From Tropicimonas marinistellae (GTDB lineage Bacteria; Pseudomonadota; Alphaproteobacteria; Rhodobacterales; Rhodobacteraceae), in contig NZ_LNCI01000007.1 of assembly GCF_001509585.1 (NCBI RefSeq), positions 1-64,000 of the forward strand: a stretch of DNA of 64,000 bases, in the 5' to 3' direction. Shown piece by piece: positions 50,849 through 60,958 of this stretch. Under the pieces are notes generated by a model that was not told the DNA's origin, made no database searches, and saw only the letters and a program-made list of their open reading frames with translations. The translations under genes were made by a program, and so were the position numbers. The stretch's first letter is position 1, and each line of letters opens with the position of its first letter.

Positions 50849-52008
50849 CAAGGCCGCTCGATCGCGATGGCGGTTCCCTCGCCGCCACCGATGCAGATCG
50901 CCGCGACACCGCGTTTCAGGCCGCGTTTCTCCAGTGCGTTGAGCAGAGTGACCATGATCCGCGCACCCGATGCGCCGACGGGATGCCCGAGCGCGCAGGC
51001 ACCGCCGTTCACGTTCAGCCGTTCGCGCGGCACGCCGATCTCCCGCATGAAGGCCATCGGAACGACGGCAAACGCCTCGTTGACCTCCCACAGATCGACG
51101 TCCTCGACCGACCAGCCGATTTTCTGCAAGAGCTTTTGCGCCGCCGGTACCGGCGCGGTGGTGAACCATCCGGGCGCCTGCGCATGGGTGGCGTGCCCCA
51201 GGATGCGCGCGCGCACCGGCAATCCGCTGTCCTCCGACGCCAGCACCAGCGCCGCGGCGCCGTCCGAGATCGACGAGGAATTGGCCGGCGTCACCGTGCC
51301 CCCCTCGCGAAACGCGGGTTTCAAATGCGGGATTTTCTCAGGACGGGCGGTGGCCGGCTGCTCGTCCTCGATCACGTCGATGTCTCCCTTGCGCCCGCGC
51401 ACCGTGACCGGCGTGATCTCACCATCGAACGCCCCGTCCTTCTGCGCGGCCAGCGCGTTGGACAGCGAACCGAGCGCATACTCGTCCTGCGCCTCGCGGG
51501 TGAACTGGTAGTGCTCGGCGCAATCCTCGGCGAATGTCCCCATGAGCCGGCCCTTGTCGTAGGAATCCTCAAGCCCATCGAGGAACATCGAATCCTGCAC
51601 GGCCTGGTGGCCAATCCGGGCGCCGCTGCGCATCTTGGGTAGCAGGTACGGCGCGTTGGTCATGCTTTCCATGCCGCCCGCGGCGATCACCGACGCCTGA
51701 CCGAGCGCGATCTGGTCGAAGGCGATCATCGCCGCCTTCATGCCGGACCCGCACATCTTGTTGAGCGTCGTCGCGGGCACGTCCTCTGCGAGCCCGGCCC
51801 CGAAACCGGCCTGGCGCGCCGGCGCCTGCCCCTGCCCCGCAGGCAGAACACATCCCATCAGAACCTCGTCCACCGATTCGACCCCGGCCTGTTCGAGCGA
51901 TGCCTTCAACGCCTGGGCCCCCAGAACCGGTGCAGGCACGGAGGCAAAAACACCCTGGAAACCTCCCATTGGCGTGCGGGCCGCCCCCGAAATAACGACA
52001 TTCTTCAT
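50848..52008 (-). CDS. acetyl-CoA acetyltransferase (thiolase)
   Basis: The 386-aa thiolase condenses or cleaves acyl-CoAs. Active-site residues are C86 in LNKMCGSGM, the histidine in GHPVGASGARI and a second cysteine in ICIGGGEGTAIAIE near the C-terminus. A NEAFA block is present. The ribosome site is GGGAGGAAGAA. The gene could serve polyhydroxybutyrate synthesis or breakdown or beta-oxidation; the neighbours do not decide. It opens the overlapping minus-strand run. Confidence 0.92.
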   Translation of the reverse strand: MKNVVISGAARTPMGGFQGVFASVPAPVLGAQALKASLEQAGVESVDEVLMGCVLPAGQGQAPARQAGFGAGLAEDVPATTLNKMCGSGMKAAMIAFDQIALGQASVIAAGGMESMTNAPYLLPKMRSGARIGHQAVQDSMFLDGLEDSYDKGRLMGTFAEDCAEHYQFTREAQDEYALGSLSNALAAQKDGAFDGEITPVTVRGRKGDIDVIEDEQPATARPEKIPHLKPAFREGGTVTPANSSSISDGAAALVLASEDSGLPVRARILGHATHAQAPGWFTTAPVPAAQKLLQKIGWSVEDVDLWEVNEAFAVVPMAFMREIGVPRERLNVNGGACALGHPVGASGARIMVTLLNALEKRGLKRGVAAICIGGGEGTAIAIERP

Positions 52009-52101
52009 TTCTTCCTCCCACTCATTTTGCACCTGCATACCGAATGGTAAGCTTTTGCGTCCAGCGTTGGCGCAGATGACGGAGCGTAGCGGAGGCGCTG
52101 C

Positions 52102-52446
52102 ATGGATTTCGAGACTCGGCAATCGGGCGGGACACTGCAGATCGATGTCCTGGCATCGCGGATCGATGCCGCCTGCGCGATCCAGTTCAAGGACCGGATG
52201 CGGGAGCTCTGCGCGGGTGGTCCGGCGCGCGTCATCTTGAACCTGCAGCGTGTCGACTTCCTCGACTCTTCGGGGCTCGGGGCGGTGGTCGCCGCGATGA
52301 AATACCTCGGCTGCGACCGGTCCATGGAACTCGCGGGTCTCACACCGAAGGTCCGGAAGGTGTTCCGGCTAACCCGGATGGACTCGGTTTTCACCATTCA
52401 CGCATCGGTCGAAGAGGCATTCGGCAACGGGAGCTCCGTCGCTTGA
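52102..52446 (+). CDS. STAS-domain anti-anti-sigma factor-like protein
   Basis: The 114-aa single-domain protein has the STAS phosphorylation motif VDFLDSSGLGA with candidate serine S57. In partner-switching systems such proteins bind anti-sigma kinases and are released by phosphorylation. It is cotranslated with an ATP-binding kinase-like protein (1-nt overlap). No sigma factor or PP2C phosphatase lies in the window. It is divergent from the thiolase with 93 nt between starts. Confidence 0.88.
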   Translation: MDFETRQSGGTLQIDVLASRIDAACAIQFKDRMRELCAGGPARVILNLQRVDFLDSSGLGAVVAAMKYLGCDRSMELAGLTPKVRKVFRLTRMDSVFTIHASVEEAFGNGSSVA

Positions 52447-53024
52447 TGTGCAAGCAAGGAGCCGCCGGCACGACCGAATATGACCGGCGCACCAGAGCCT
52501 CCTGCCGCGCATACCCCTACACCTGCACGTCGGGTGACACCGTGTCGGGGCGACCGGGGAAGCTTGCGGATGCGCGTGCGTTCCGAGAGGGGAAAGCGCC
52601 GATCCGGGAGCGAATCACCTGCACCCCGCAGGAGGTACGCCACGCGACAATCCGAATGATCCAGGTTCTTGCGAGCTACGGGCTGTCTGTCGAAGACTGC
52701 GTTCGCGCCGAAGTCGTGCTGGCAGAGGTCATGAACAACGTCACGGAGCATGCCTTTCGGTGCCGCCTGCCCGGCTTTCTCTCCGTGAGTATCCTGCGCG
52801 ACGGCAGATCGCTGTGCGTCACGGTCGAAGACAACGGCGCGCCCATGCCGGGCAACTGCCTGCCACAAGGCCACCCGCAAGACCTGACAGTTGACCTGGG
52901 TGATCTGCCCGAAGGCGGATTCGGCTGGTATCTGATCCGGGAATTGACCGAAGACCTCTGCTACCAGCGGCGCAACGAGGTCAATCTGCTGACGTTTCGG
53001 CTAACAACCGCCGAAGAATGGTAG
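52446..53024 (+). CDS. RsbW-like anti-sigma ATPase (HATPase_c)
   Basis: The 192-aa protein has a GHKL-type ATP-binding domain: the N-box LAEVMNNVTEHAF, the G1 box VEDNGAPM and the G2 region GGFGWYLIREL. It is probably a serine kinase that phosphorylates the preceding STAS protein. About 55 residues precede the domain; this leader is Cys- and Arg-rich and is unusual for RsbW. An alternative start within the leader (GTG at V33) is possible. No sigma-factor gene is adjacent. Confidence 0.85.
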   Translation: MCKQGAAGTTEYDRRTRASCRAYPYTCTSGDTVSGRPGKLADARAFREGKAPIRERITCTPQEVRHATIRMIQVLASYGLSVEDCVRAEVVLAEVMNNVTEHAFRCRLPGFLSVSILRDGRSLCVTVEDNGAPMPGNCLPQGHPQDLTVDLGDLPEGGFGWYLIRELTEDLCYQRRNEVNLLTFRLTTAEEW

Positions 53025-53244
53025 TCGGCGGAGCGCCTTGCCACGTCTTTGCCGCAATCGTGCCGCCAAATTGCCAGCTCGCTCGCGCAGATTGAGTCCT
53101 GTAGCTGCACAAGGCTTCCCTCGGCGTCGTGCTTTTTTCAGCCCCCACCCAATGCGCGACGTCGAGGTCTTGTCCCAGCCGCCAACGGCGACAGGTACCG
53201 AGACCACACCGCTGAAGACCACGCGCATCAGGCACGTGTTGCGG

Positions 53245-53571
53245 TCAGTTCAATTGGAAATGCAGAGGATAGACGCCGTCCCGAAACTCCCCGAAGAGAT
53301 CCGGAAGATCGGGGTGATCCACCGGTTCGCCCGAATAGTCCGGCACAAGATTCTGTTCGGAGACATAGGCGACGTAGTAGCTCTGATCGTTTTCAGCCAG
53401 AAGATGATAGAACGGCTGCTCCTTCGCAGGCCGGCTGTCTTCCGGGATCGCATCGTACCACTCGTCGGTGTTTGAAAAGATCGCATCGACATCAAACACA
53501 ACACCCCGAAACGGGTGCTTCCGATGTCGAACCACTTGACCCAAATGATATTTCGCTACACTTTTTTGCAT
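53245..53571 (-). CDS. hspQ: heat shock protein HspQ
   Basis: The 108-aa protein matches HspQ (YccV, hemimethylated-DNA-binding family): HLGQVVRHRKHPFRGVVFDVD near the N-terminus and AENDQSYYVAYVSEQNLVPD in the middle. E. coli HspQ is 105 aa and is an adaptor/substrate of Lon. ATG 53571 is preferred, with GGGGAAG upstream; an in-frame GTG lies 18 nt further. The 220-nt region beyond its end towards 53025 holds no gene I accept. Confidence 0.93.
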   Translation of the reverse strand: MQKSVAKYHLGQVVRHRKHPFRGVVFDVDAIFSNTDEWYDAIPEDSRPAKEQPFYHLLAENDQSYYVAYVSEQNLVPDYSGEPVDHPDLPDLFGEFRDGVYPLHFQLN

Positions 53572-53858
53572 ACTGACACACTTCCCCACGCTTTATGAGT
53601 ACGGCGAACGGCGTTTTGAGTCCATCCAAGACGACGTAAATTCATGGGAAACAGTGTGTGAACGCTCACTTCACAGTCCCGTTTGCGCAAGAAGACGCTT
53701 GCGACGACCTCACGCGGATGTGTCCCCGGATCGGGGGATTCCGCCGTTCCCGCCCCGAGCAATTTACCGCGCTGACGCGGTTCGCCGTTCACCCCGCCGC
53801 GAATTTCCCCTAGAATATCAAAAAAACGAGCAGACACATAATCGGATCGGACAGGCGG

Positions 53859-54443
53859 ATGAGCAGATTGATATGCGCCTTGTGCGTCGTCATGGCCCTT
53901 GCGGGGTGCGGCGGCGGAAACAAGGTTTCTCCCCGCAACCTGGACAATGCCTGCAGCATTGCCGACCAGCGCCCGAAGTATCTCCGGGCGATGCGCAAGA
54001 CCGAACGCAAATGGGGTGTGCCGGTTCCGGTGCAGATGGCGGTCATCCACCAGGAAAGCAGGTTCGACGGCGATGCGCGGACGCCGCTTCAGTGGAAACT
54101 CGGCGTCATCCCGATGGGGCGGCAGAGTTCGGCCTACGGCTACTCGCAGGCGCTCGACGCGACCTGGGACCAGTACAAGAGCGAGACGCGCAACCGTGGC
54201 GCCCGGCGTGACAACATCCGCGACGCGACCGATTTCATGGGGTGGTACATGAACAAGACGCGCGAGAAGAATGGTATCCCGCTGACGGATGCGCGCCGTC
54301 AGTATCTGGCATACCACGAGGGCTGGAACGGATATGCGCGCGGCAGTTACCGCTCCAAGACCTGGCTTGTGAACGTCGCCGGCAACGTGGGCGAACGCGC
54401 GGTGCTGTATGACCGGCAACTGCGAAGCTGCGGAAAGATCTGA
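53859..54443 (+). CDS. lytic transglycosylase (SLT domain) lipoprotein
   Basis: The 194-aa protein starts with a lipoprotein signal ending LAGC (C17) and has an SLT-type lysozyme-like domain with the catalytic glutamate E66 in VIHQESRFD. The AYGYSQALDATW and AYHEGWNGY blocks match the family. It cleaves glycan strands in the periplasm. An AT-rich promoter-like block (TAGAAT) lies about 50 nt upstream. The gene faces lolA. Confidence 0.89.
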   Translation: MSRLICALCVVMALAGCGGGNKVSPRNLDNACSIADQRPKYLRAMRKTERKWGVPVPVQMAVIHQESRFDGDARTPLQWKLGVIPMGRQSSAYGYSQALDATWDQYKSETRNRGARRDNIRDATDFMGWYMNKTREKNGIPLTDARRQYLAYHEGWNGYARGSYRSKTWLVNVAGNVGERAVLYDRQLRSCGKI

Positions 54444-54481
54444 CCGGACCGGTGCCGGCCGCGCGCCAGACGCGATGACGG

Positions 54482-55081
54482 TTACTTGCGGTTATCGATC
54501 TCGCGACGGATGTCGAAAAGGCCCGCGCCCAAACGCATGCCCTTCTGCAGTTCGCCAAGGATCACCGTGGTCTGAACACCGCCACCGTCGGTGATGATCC
54601 ACTGGCGCAGTTCCGTCGGGTCCGGGGTGAACACCAGCCGGATGGTGCCGTAATCGGGATGATCCGGGTCCTGGGCGACCACACTGGTCGTCTTTCCATC
54701 GGTGTCGTGCGCCACGACCATGCGCGCCTGTGCCAGGTTCACGTTCCGCTTGAGGATCAGGTTCAGCGGCGTCTGGTTGAGCGGATATTGCGTCGGGCCG
54801 GCGTTCGACTTCGCGTCGAAGATCGCCACCTGCCCGCCGCCGGCAATGACGAGCGATTCGTCCGGCGCGTTATATTCGAACCGAACCCGGCCGGGACGGT
54901 TGATGTAAATCCGACCGGTCGAGATCGTGCCGTCGCCGTTGACCTGCGTGAAGTCCCCCTGCGCGGTCTGAAAACCGTTCAGATATTGCGAAATCGCATT
55001 GAGCGAGATCTTCTCCGCCGCGGCCGGGCTGGCCGCCGCAGACGCGACGAGAGCAAGAATGAAAAACAGGCGCTTGATCAT
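54482..55081 (-). CDS. lolA: outer-membrane lipoprotein carrier protein LolA
   Basis: The 199-aa periplasmic chaperone ferries lipoproteins from the inner membrane to the outer membrane. It has a signal peptide (ILALVASAAASPAAA, before EK) and the LolA fold; recognisable are FTQVNGDGTISTGRIYINRPGR (residues about 44-65) and RFEYNAPDESLVIAGGG. Length fits the family. It lies 139 nt downstream of ftsK on the same strand, an arrangement shared with many proteobacteria. Confidence 0.93.
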   Translation of the reverse strand: MIKRLFFILALVASAAASPAAAEKISLNAISQYLNGFQTAQGDFTQVNGDGTISTGRIYINRPGRVRFEYNAPDESLVIAGGGQVAIFDAKSNAGPTQYPLNQTPLNLILKRNVNLAQARMVVAHDTDGKTTSVVAQDPDHPDYGTIRLVFTPDPTELRQWIITDGGGVQTTVILGELQKGMRLGAGLFDIRREIDNRK

Positions 55082-55220
55082 GAAACATCCCTATGTGCTC
55101 TGATCGCCCGTTGCCAGAGGCAGCCCACTCAAAGCCGCGTGACCGGGCGCGGCAGCGCCCGGCGCGCCATCGGCGTGCCGCTACGTCACGTGGAACGAGG
55201 GGCTCGGCAGGTGGATCTGC

Positions 55221-58175
55221 CTACGCCTGCTCCGGGACCAGGATTTCCCGTTTCCCCACGTGGTTGGAGGCGCTGACGAGACCCTCGTCCTCCATCTGTT
55301 CTACAAGGCGCGCCGCCTTGTTGTAGCCGATCGCCAGCTTGCGCTGGATGTAGGAGGTGGAGCACTTGCGGTCCTTGATGACGATCTGCACCGCCTGATC
55401 GTAAAGCGCATCCTCGCCGTCGGTATTCCCGCCGAGGCCAAGAACGAGGTCGATATCGCTTTCCTTGTCCTCGTCCGGACCGTCCACGACACCGCCAACG
55501 TAATCGGGCGGGCCAAAGGACTTGAGGTGGTTGACGATCTCCTCGACTTCCTCGTCGGAAACGAAGGGGCCGTGTACGCGGGTGAGCTTCCCGCCGCCGG
55601 CCATGTAGAGCATGTCCCCCATGCCCAGGAGCTGTTCGGCGCCCATCTCGCCCAGGATCGTGCGGCTGTCGACCTTGGAGGTGACCTGGAAGGAGATCCG
55701 GGTCGGGAAGTTGGCCTTGATCGTGCCGGTGATCACGTCCACCGAGGGCCGCTGGGTGGCCATAATGATATGGATCCCGGAGGCGCGCGCCATCTGCGCC
55801 AGGCGCTGGATGCAGGCTTCGATTTCCTTGCCGGCGACCATCATAAGGTCCGCCATCTCGTCGACGACCACCACGATGAAAGGCAGCAGTTCGGGCGCGA
55901 ATTCCTCCGTCTCGAAAACGGGCTCGCCCGTCTCGTCGTCGAACCCGGTCTGGACCGTGCGCGAGAACATTTCGCCCTTGGAGAGCGCGTCGCGCACGCG
56001 GCTGTTGTAGCCCTCGATATTGCGAACGCCCATCTTGGACATCTTGCGATAGCGGTCTTCCATCTCGCCCACGACCCACTTGAGCGCCACGACCGCCTTC
56101 TTGGGGTCGGTGACGACCGGGGAGAGCAGGTGCGGGATGCCGTCATAGACGGAAAGCTCCAGCATCTTCGGGTCGATCATGATCATCCGGCATTCTTCCG
56201 GGCTGAGCCGGTAGAGCAGCGAGACGATCATCGTGTTGATGGCCACCGACTTACCGGAGCCGGTTGTCCCGGCGATCAGCAGGTGGGGCATCTTGGCGAG
56301 GTTCGCCACGACAGGCGCCCCCCCGATGTCCTTTCCAAGGGCGAGTGGCAGCGGCATGCTCGTGTCGCCGTATTCGCGCGCGGAGAGGATTTCGCGCAGC
56401 ACCACCTTCTCGCGGTTGGCGTTGGGGAGTTCGATGCCGATCACGGAACGGCCGGGCACGGTGGAAACGCGGGCGGAGAGCGCCGACATCGACCGTGCGA
56501 TATCGTCTGCCAGGCCGATGACGCGGCTGGCCTTGAGGCCCGGCGCGGGCTCCAACTCGTACATGGTGACAACCGGACCGGGGCGGACCGAGACGATCTC
56601 GCCTTTCACGCCGTAGTCGTCGAGCACGTTCTCCAGCATCCGCGCGTTTTCTTCCAGCGCCTCGTCGGAAAGCACGTGGCGTTCCACCGACGCGGGGTTC
56701 GTCAGCAGCGACAGGGACGGCGTTTCAAAGGCGTCCGCCTCCGCCGGTTCGAGCGCCAGTGACGGCTGAGCCTCTGCCCGGGCCTGCCGCGACGGGGTCA
56801 GTCCCTTTTTTGGCGGATGCTGCACGACGCTGCGTGCGTCTACCTCGGGCGTCGCGACCGGCGTGCCGCGGTCATGGATCCGTGGCGTCACCTGCGGACC
56901 GGAGACCGTAGCGCGCGCAACCGGTTGAGAGACTTCGGGGGCCGTATCCTCGGGCGTCTCGAATTCGTCCTCGATGGTTTCGTTGTAGTCGACGGGATCC
57001 ACCGGGATCGACCTCGTATGCGATTGAACGACCGGAACCGGCGCGGCCGGTGTGTCGTCGATTTCGGCCATCGGTGCGGGCGGCACGGCGCCGGGCACCT
57101 TGAGGATCAGGGGATCCGGCTTGCGGCGGCGGACAACAGGCGGTTCGGCGCGCCCGACGTTCGACACGACGCGCGGGGCGTTGCCGCGCGCCCGCAGGCG
57201 GATCGCGTCGGCAATGCGCTCCTTGATGCGCTCTTCGCTGGGGGCCTCGAGTTCTTCGGGCGCGGGCATCTCGGACAGGACCGTCTCGGGCGCGGCTTCG
57301 GCCTGCGGCGCGCGGCGCACCAGCGAGGAGACCGAGTCGAGTAACCCGGCGCCGACCGGCCGCGCCCGCACGGGTGGTTCGCGGCGCCCAACATTGGGGG
57401 CGTCCTCGACAAATTCGTCATCGAACTCGTCCTCATCGGCGGAGAGCTCCGCCGCGGCGGCACGACGCTCCGCACGCCGTTCACCGTTCTTCGCGGCCAG
57501 CTCGCGGGCGAAAACGGCCGTTCCGGCCACGCCCATTCCGAGTGCGCGCAACAGGCCGGCGTAGAGCAGGATGACACCAACCAGGACGAAGCGTCCGCAC
57601 CGGCGGAGTTCTTCCATCGTTGCGCCGCCCACGTAGAGCGCCATCGCGAGCGCCCCGACACCGACCGGCAGGGCAAGCAACTTCAGCCCGAAGCTGGCGG
57701 ATATCGGCACCACGTTGAGCAGCGCCCCGAGCACGGTATCTCCAAACAGCCCGCCGAGCCCGAAACTGTGGCTCCAGGCATCGCCCGGCACGATGGTAGA
57801 GGCGTAGACGGCCGCGAGCGCCACCGCGATCGGTGCGAAGACGAGACGCCCAAGGGCGCGTTCGGTGCCGGAATGCGCAAGCAGACGGATGCCCCAGGCC
57901 AGAACGATGGCGACGATTGCCCAGCTGGCATATCCCACCACGATGAAGAGGGGGGCCGCGACGGACGCGCCGAACTTGCCCAGCATGTTCCGCACCGGCG
58001 CGTCCGTCGCCGAGAAGAATGACGGGTCCTGCGGCGCGTAGCTGGCCAGCATGGCAGCGATTGCGGCGGCGATTGCCAGCAATACGATCCCGATCAACTC
58101 GCGGCCGCGCCGTTCGATTGCCTCCTGCATGTTGCTGTCGAGGAGTGGGTCGCGCTGTCGTGTCTGATATGCCAT
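55221..58175 (-). CDS. ftsK: DNA translocase FtsK
   Basis: The 984-aa protein anchors to the division septum and pumps chromosomal DNA. Four to five N-terminal membrane helices (to about residue 215) are followed by a long acidic and proline-rich linker, then the motor domain with Walker [12 protein letters not shown] and Walker [13 protein letters not shown]. The C-terminal gamma domain ([28 protein letters not shown]) is the winged helix that reads chromosome polarity. ATG 58175 is well placed. The gene lies 15 nt after the aminotransferase stop. Confidence 0.96.
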   Translation of the reverse strand: MAYQTRQRDPLLDSNMQEAIERRGRELIGIVLLAIAAAIAAMLASYAPQDPSFFSATDAPVRNMLGKFGASVAAPLFIVVGYASWAIVAIVLAWGIRLLAHSGTERALGRLVFAPIAVALAAVYASTIVPGDAWSHSFGLGGLFGDTVLGALLNVVPISASFGLKLLALPVGVGALAMALYVGGATMEELRRCGRFVLVGVILLYAGLLRALGMGVAGTAVFARELAAKNGERRAERRAAAAELSADEDEFDDEFVEDAPNVGRREPPVRARPVGAGLLDSVSSLVRRAPQAEAAPETVLSEMPAPEELEAPSEERIKERIADAIRLRARGNAPRVVSNVGRAEPPVVRRRKPDPLILKVPGAVPPAPMAEIDDTPAAPVPVVQSHTRSIPVDPVDYNETIEDEFETPEDTAPEVSQPVARATVSGPQVTPRIHDRGTPVATPEVDARSVVQHPPKKGLTPSRQARAEAQPSLALEPAEADAFETPSLSLLTNPASVERHVLSDEALEENARMLENVLDDYGVKGEIVSVRPGPVVTMYELEPAPGLKASRVIGLADDIARSMSALSARVSTVPGRSVIGIELPNANREKVVLREILSAREYGDTSMPLPLALGKDIGGAPVVANLAKMPHLLIAGTTGSGKSVAINTMIVSLLYRLSPEECRMIMIDPKMLELSVYDGIPHLLSPVVTDPKKAVVALKWVVGEMEDRYRKMSKMGVRNIEGYNSRVRDALSKGEMFSRTVQTGFDDETGEPVFETEEFAPELLPFIVVVVDEMADLMMVAGKEIEACIQRLAQMARASGIHIIMATQRPSVDVITGTIKANFPTRISFQVTSKVDSRTILGEMGAEQLLGMGDMLYMAGGGKLTRVHGPFVSDEEVEEIVNHLKSFGPPDYVGGVVDGPDEDKESDIDLVLGLGGNTDGEDALYDQAVQIVIKDRKCSTSYIQRKLAIGYNKAARLVEQMEDEGLVSASNHVGKREILVPEQA

Positions 58176-58190
58176 CGGATCTTGCTGTCC

Positions 58191-59375
58191 TTATTGCTCG
58201 TAAAGGCAGTCGCGTAGCGCCTGAAGCCCGCGCTGCAACTCGTCCATCCCTGCCACCATCGCGACGCGGATAAACCCCTCGCCGGGGTTTGTCCCATTCA
58301 CGTCGCGGCCGAAATAGGCGCCGGGAAGGACCCGCACGCCCGCTTGCTCATATGCCCGTTTCGCGGCGGCTTCGCCGTTTTCCACCGGCAACCACAGGAA
58401 GAAACCGCCCTCCGGCCCGCTGTAGCCGGGCACGCCGGACATCATCTCGTCTGCCAGGCGGTATTTCTGCTGGTAAAGCGAAAGCGACGCCGCCACATGG
58501 GCCTCGTCTGACCAAACCCGCTCCGCCACGCGTTGCAACGGCAGTGGCAACGGCGCCCCTGCATAGGCCCGAAGCTGCTTGATGCGGGCGAGGCACGCGG
58601 GCCCGCCGGCAACAAAGCCGGAGCGCAGACCCGGCAGGTTCGACCGTTTGGACAGGGAATGGAAGACAACGACACGCTCGGGATCGGCTCCCTGCGCCCG
58701 CGCCACCTGCATCGCGCCGGGTGGCGGCGCCGTGCGGTAGATCTCCGAATAGCACTCATCGGCGAAGATCCGGAAATCGTGCCGGTCCGCCAGATCGAGA
58801 AGTTGCTCCCAATAGGCCCTGTCGGCGACCGCGCCCTGTGGATTCGAGGGCGAGCAGATGTAGGCAATCGTTACCCGGTCGAGCAGGTCCGTTGGCAGGG
58901 CGGCGTAGTCCGGCAGGAACCCGGTCTCCCGCGACGCGGGCACGAAGACAGGCTCGGCGCCGGCGGTCAGCGCGGCGACGGCATAGACCTGGTAAAACGG
59001 GTTCGGTACCAGCACGGCGGGCCGCTTGCCCGCCTTGCGCTCCGGGCTGAGCGCGATCGCGGCATTGAAGAGCCCCTCGCGGGTGCCGTTCAGCACCATC
59101 ACCTCGCGGTCAGGGTCCACATCGACGCCGTAGCGGCGCCCGATCCAGCCGGAGATCGCCTGGCGCAGTTCAGGCGTACCCTCGTTGGGCGGGTATTTCG
59201 CGAAGCCAGCGGTGTTTTCCGACAGCACCTCGCCCACGAAATCCGGCATCGCGTGGCGCGGTTCGCCGATGGTCATGTCAATGACCTCGCCGCCCGGCAC
59301 GGATTGTGCCAGGAGCGTCCGCAGACGCGGAAAAGCGTATTCGGGAAGGTCCGAAAACCTGTCAGGGAACGTCAT
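58191..59375 (-). CDS. class I/II PLP aminotransferase (DapC-like)
   Basis: The 394-aa enzyme has the PLP lysine K243 in SLSKRSNLPG and the cofactor motif ICSPSNPQG. The family includes N-succinyldiaminopimelate aminotransferases and methionine aminotransferases; the sequence resembles DapC-type annotations, but substrate is not proven. ATG 59375 starts the conserved N-terminus; a longer frame begins 27 nt upstream. It precedes ftsK on the same strand. Confidence 0.89.
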   Translation of the reverse strand: MTFPDRFSDLPEYAFPRLRTLLAQSVPGGEVIDMTIGEPRHAMPDFVGEVLSENTAGFAKYPPNEGTPELRQAISGWIGRRYGVDVDPDREVMVLNGTREGLFNAAIALSPERKAGKRPAVLVPNPFYQVYAVAALTAGAEPVFVPASRETGFLPDYAALPTDLLDRVTIAYICSPSNPQGAVADRAYWEQLLDLADRHDFRIFADECYSEIYRTAPPPGAMQVARAQGADPERVVVFHSLSKRSNLPGLRSGFVAGGPACLARIKQLRAYAGAPLPLPLQRVAERVWSDEAHVAASLSLYQQKYRLADEMMSGVPGYSGPEGGFFLWLPVENGEAAAKRAYEQAGVRVLPGAYFGRDVNGTNPGEGFIRVAMVAGMDELQRGLQALRDCLYEQ

Positions 59376-59544
59376 GCGCTCGCTTGCTGTGATCTGCCTC
59401 AAGGATCGGGGTCATTTCGCCCCGTTTGCCAGTAGATTAGCCAGCCCGTTCGCGCGGGTCCAGAAAATGTCGCACTCCGCAGGGCCTTGTGGCTTTTCGG
59501 CCAGATGCCGGGTTGCTTCGAGCTGAGGTTGCCGACGCCGGCCG

Positions 59545-60873
59545 TCAGCTCAGCGCCCGTTCGGCGGCGGCTCCGATCCGCAGCAACCGCTCCTCCGCCA
59601 TCGCCGGCGCCATGAGCATAATGCCCGTGGAGGGCACGCCGGTGGGCAGGGTCAAGGCACAAAGCCCCATCAGGTTGCCGATCCGCGTGTTGCGCAGGGT
59701 CAGGAGGTTCTCCGAGACGAAGAGCGCCTCGTCCTGTGCGACGGCGGCCGCATTCGGCGGCAGGATCGGAACCGAGGGCGCAAGAACTGCGTCATATCCG
59801 GCGGTCGCCGCTTGGAATGCCGCCCGCAACTGCTCCAGCTGGTGCCACGCTGCCACGTAGTCGGCCGCGGCGATCTCCGCCCCGCCTCGAAACCGCTCGC
59901 GAACCGGCCCATACATCCGCTCCGGAGCCGCCTCGATCTCGGTTTTCCAGGTGCCGTAAGCTTCGGGCGCGAAGAGGAGGCCCGACAGGGCCAGTGCCTC
60001 TTCGACTTCCGCGACAGGCCCCTCCTCCACCGTTGCACCGGCCGCCCGCAACCGCGCGACCGCCTGCGCATAGCCCCGCGCGGGCGCCTCGCGAATCTCG
60101 TCGAGCGCCACGGTGGTCAGGGCGAGGAACCGGCGCCCCGTGAGCGTCGCCCCTTGCAGATCGGCGGGCTTTCCGCCTTCCAGCGCCGCAAGGAGCAATG
60201 CCGCATCCTCCACGGTCCGGCAGAGCGGCCCTACGGTGTCGAAGCGCGCGCACAGTGGAACAACACCGCGAAGCGGCAGCCGGCCAGCGGTTGTCTTGAG
60301 CCCGACAAGATCGTTCCAGGCAGATGGCACGCGCACCGACCCGCCGGTGTCCGACCCGATCCCGGCGGCCGCAAGACCGAAGGCGACCGAGGTCGCCGCA
60401 CCCGACGAAGAGCCGCCCGGAACGGCATCCGCGTCGTTCACGCAGGGAGGCGTTTCGGTGGACGGGTTGAGCCCAAGGCCCGAAAAGGCGAGTTCGGTCA
60501 TGTGGGTCTTGCCGAGGCACACCAGACCGGCCGCGGTTGCATTAGCCAGCACCTCGGCATCGGCGGCCGGAACGCGCCCCTTCAGCAGCGCCGAACCGGC
60601 CTCCGTCGCGACGCCGCTCGTGTCGAAGAGATCCTTCCAACTCACCGGCACCCCGTCGAGCAGCGAACGCCGCAATCCGAGTTCGGCGCGGCGTGCGGCT
60701 GCCTCGGCCTCCCGGAGCGCCCGGTCCCTCGTGATCCGCGCATAGATGCGCGAAGCGTTCGGGTGCCGCGCAATCGCGTCCAGATAGCACTCGGTCAGCG
60801 CGACCGGGTCGATCTCTCCGGCACCGATCCCGCGCCCCAGATCGCCCGCGCTCATCCACAGCCACTCGTCCAT
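59545..60873 (-). CDS. amidase-signature family hydrolase
   Basis: The 442-aa protein has the amidase Ser-cisSer-Lys triad: K80 in VSWKDLF, the GGSSSG loop (S155-S157) and the nucleophile S179 in GSDTGGS. Members include glutamyl-tRNA amidotransferase subunit A and general amidases; no GatB/GatC neighbours are seen, so an enzyme for small amides is more likely. The start 60873 has a GGAGGG ribosome site; a frame to 61071 overlaps the divergent UbiH-type gene and is rejected. Confidence 0.9.
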   Translation of the reverse strand: MDEWLWMSAGDLGRGIGAGEIDPVALTECYLDAIARHPNASRIYARITRDRALREAEAAARRAELGLRRSLLDGVPVSWKDLFDTSGVATEAGSALLKGRVPAADAEVLANATAAGLVCLGKTHMTELAFSGLGLNPSTETPPCVNDADAVPGGSSSGAATSVAFGLAAAGIGSDTGGSVRVPSAWNDLVGLKTTAGRLPLRGVVPLCARFDTVGPLCRTVEDAALLLAALEGGKPADLQGATLTGRRFLALTTVALDEIREAPARGYAQAVARLRAAGATVEEGPVAEVEEALALSGLLFAPEAYGTWKTEIEAAPERMYGPVRERFRGGAEIAAADYVAAWHQLEQLRAAFQAATAGYDAVLAPSVPILPPNAAAVAQDEALFVSENLLTLRNTRIGNLMGLCALTLPTGVPSTGIMLMAPAMAEERLLRIGAAAERALS

Positions 60874-60958
60874 TGCACCCTCCGATACCGGCTGGAGGCG
60901 ACGGTAGCGGCAGGGCAGCGCATGGACAATCCCGCGCGGAGGCGTATCTGTATCGGCG

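Noticed and set aside
53001-53228. A 75-codon minus-strand frame between hspQ and the RsbW-like gene
   Set aside because: It starts with a tempting MRVVFSGVVSVPVAVGGWD but lacks a ribosome site and known relatives; I could not support it.
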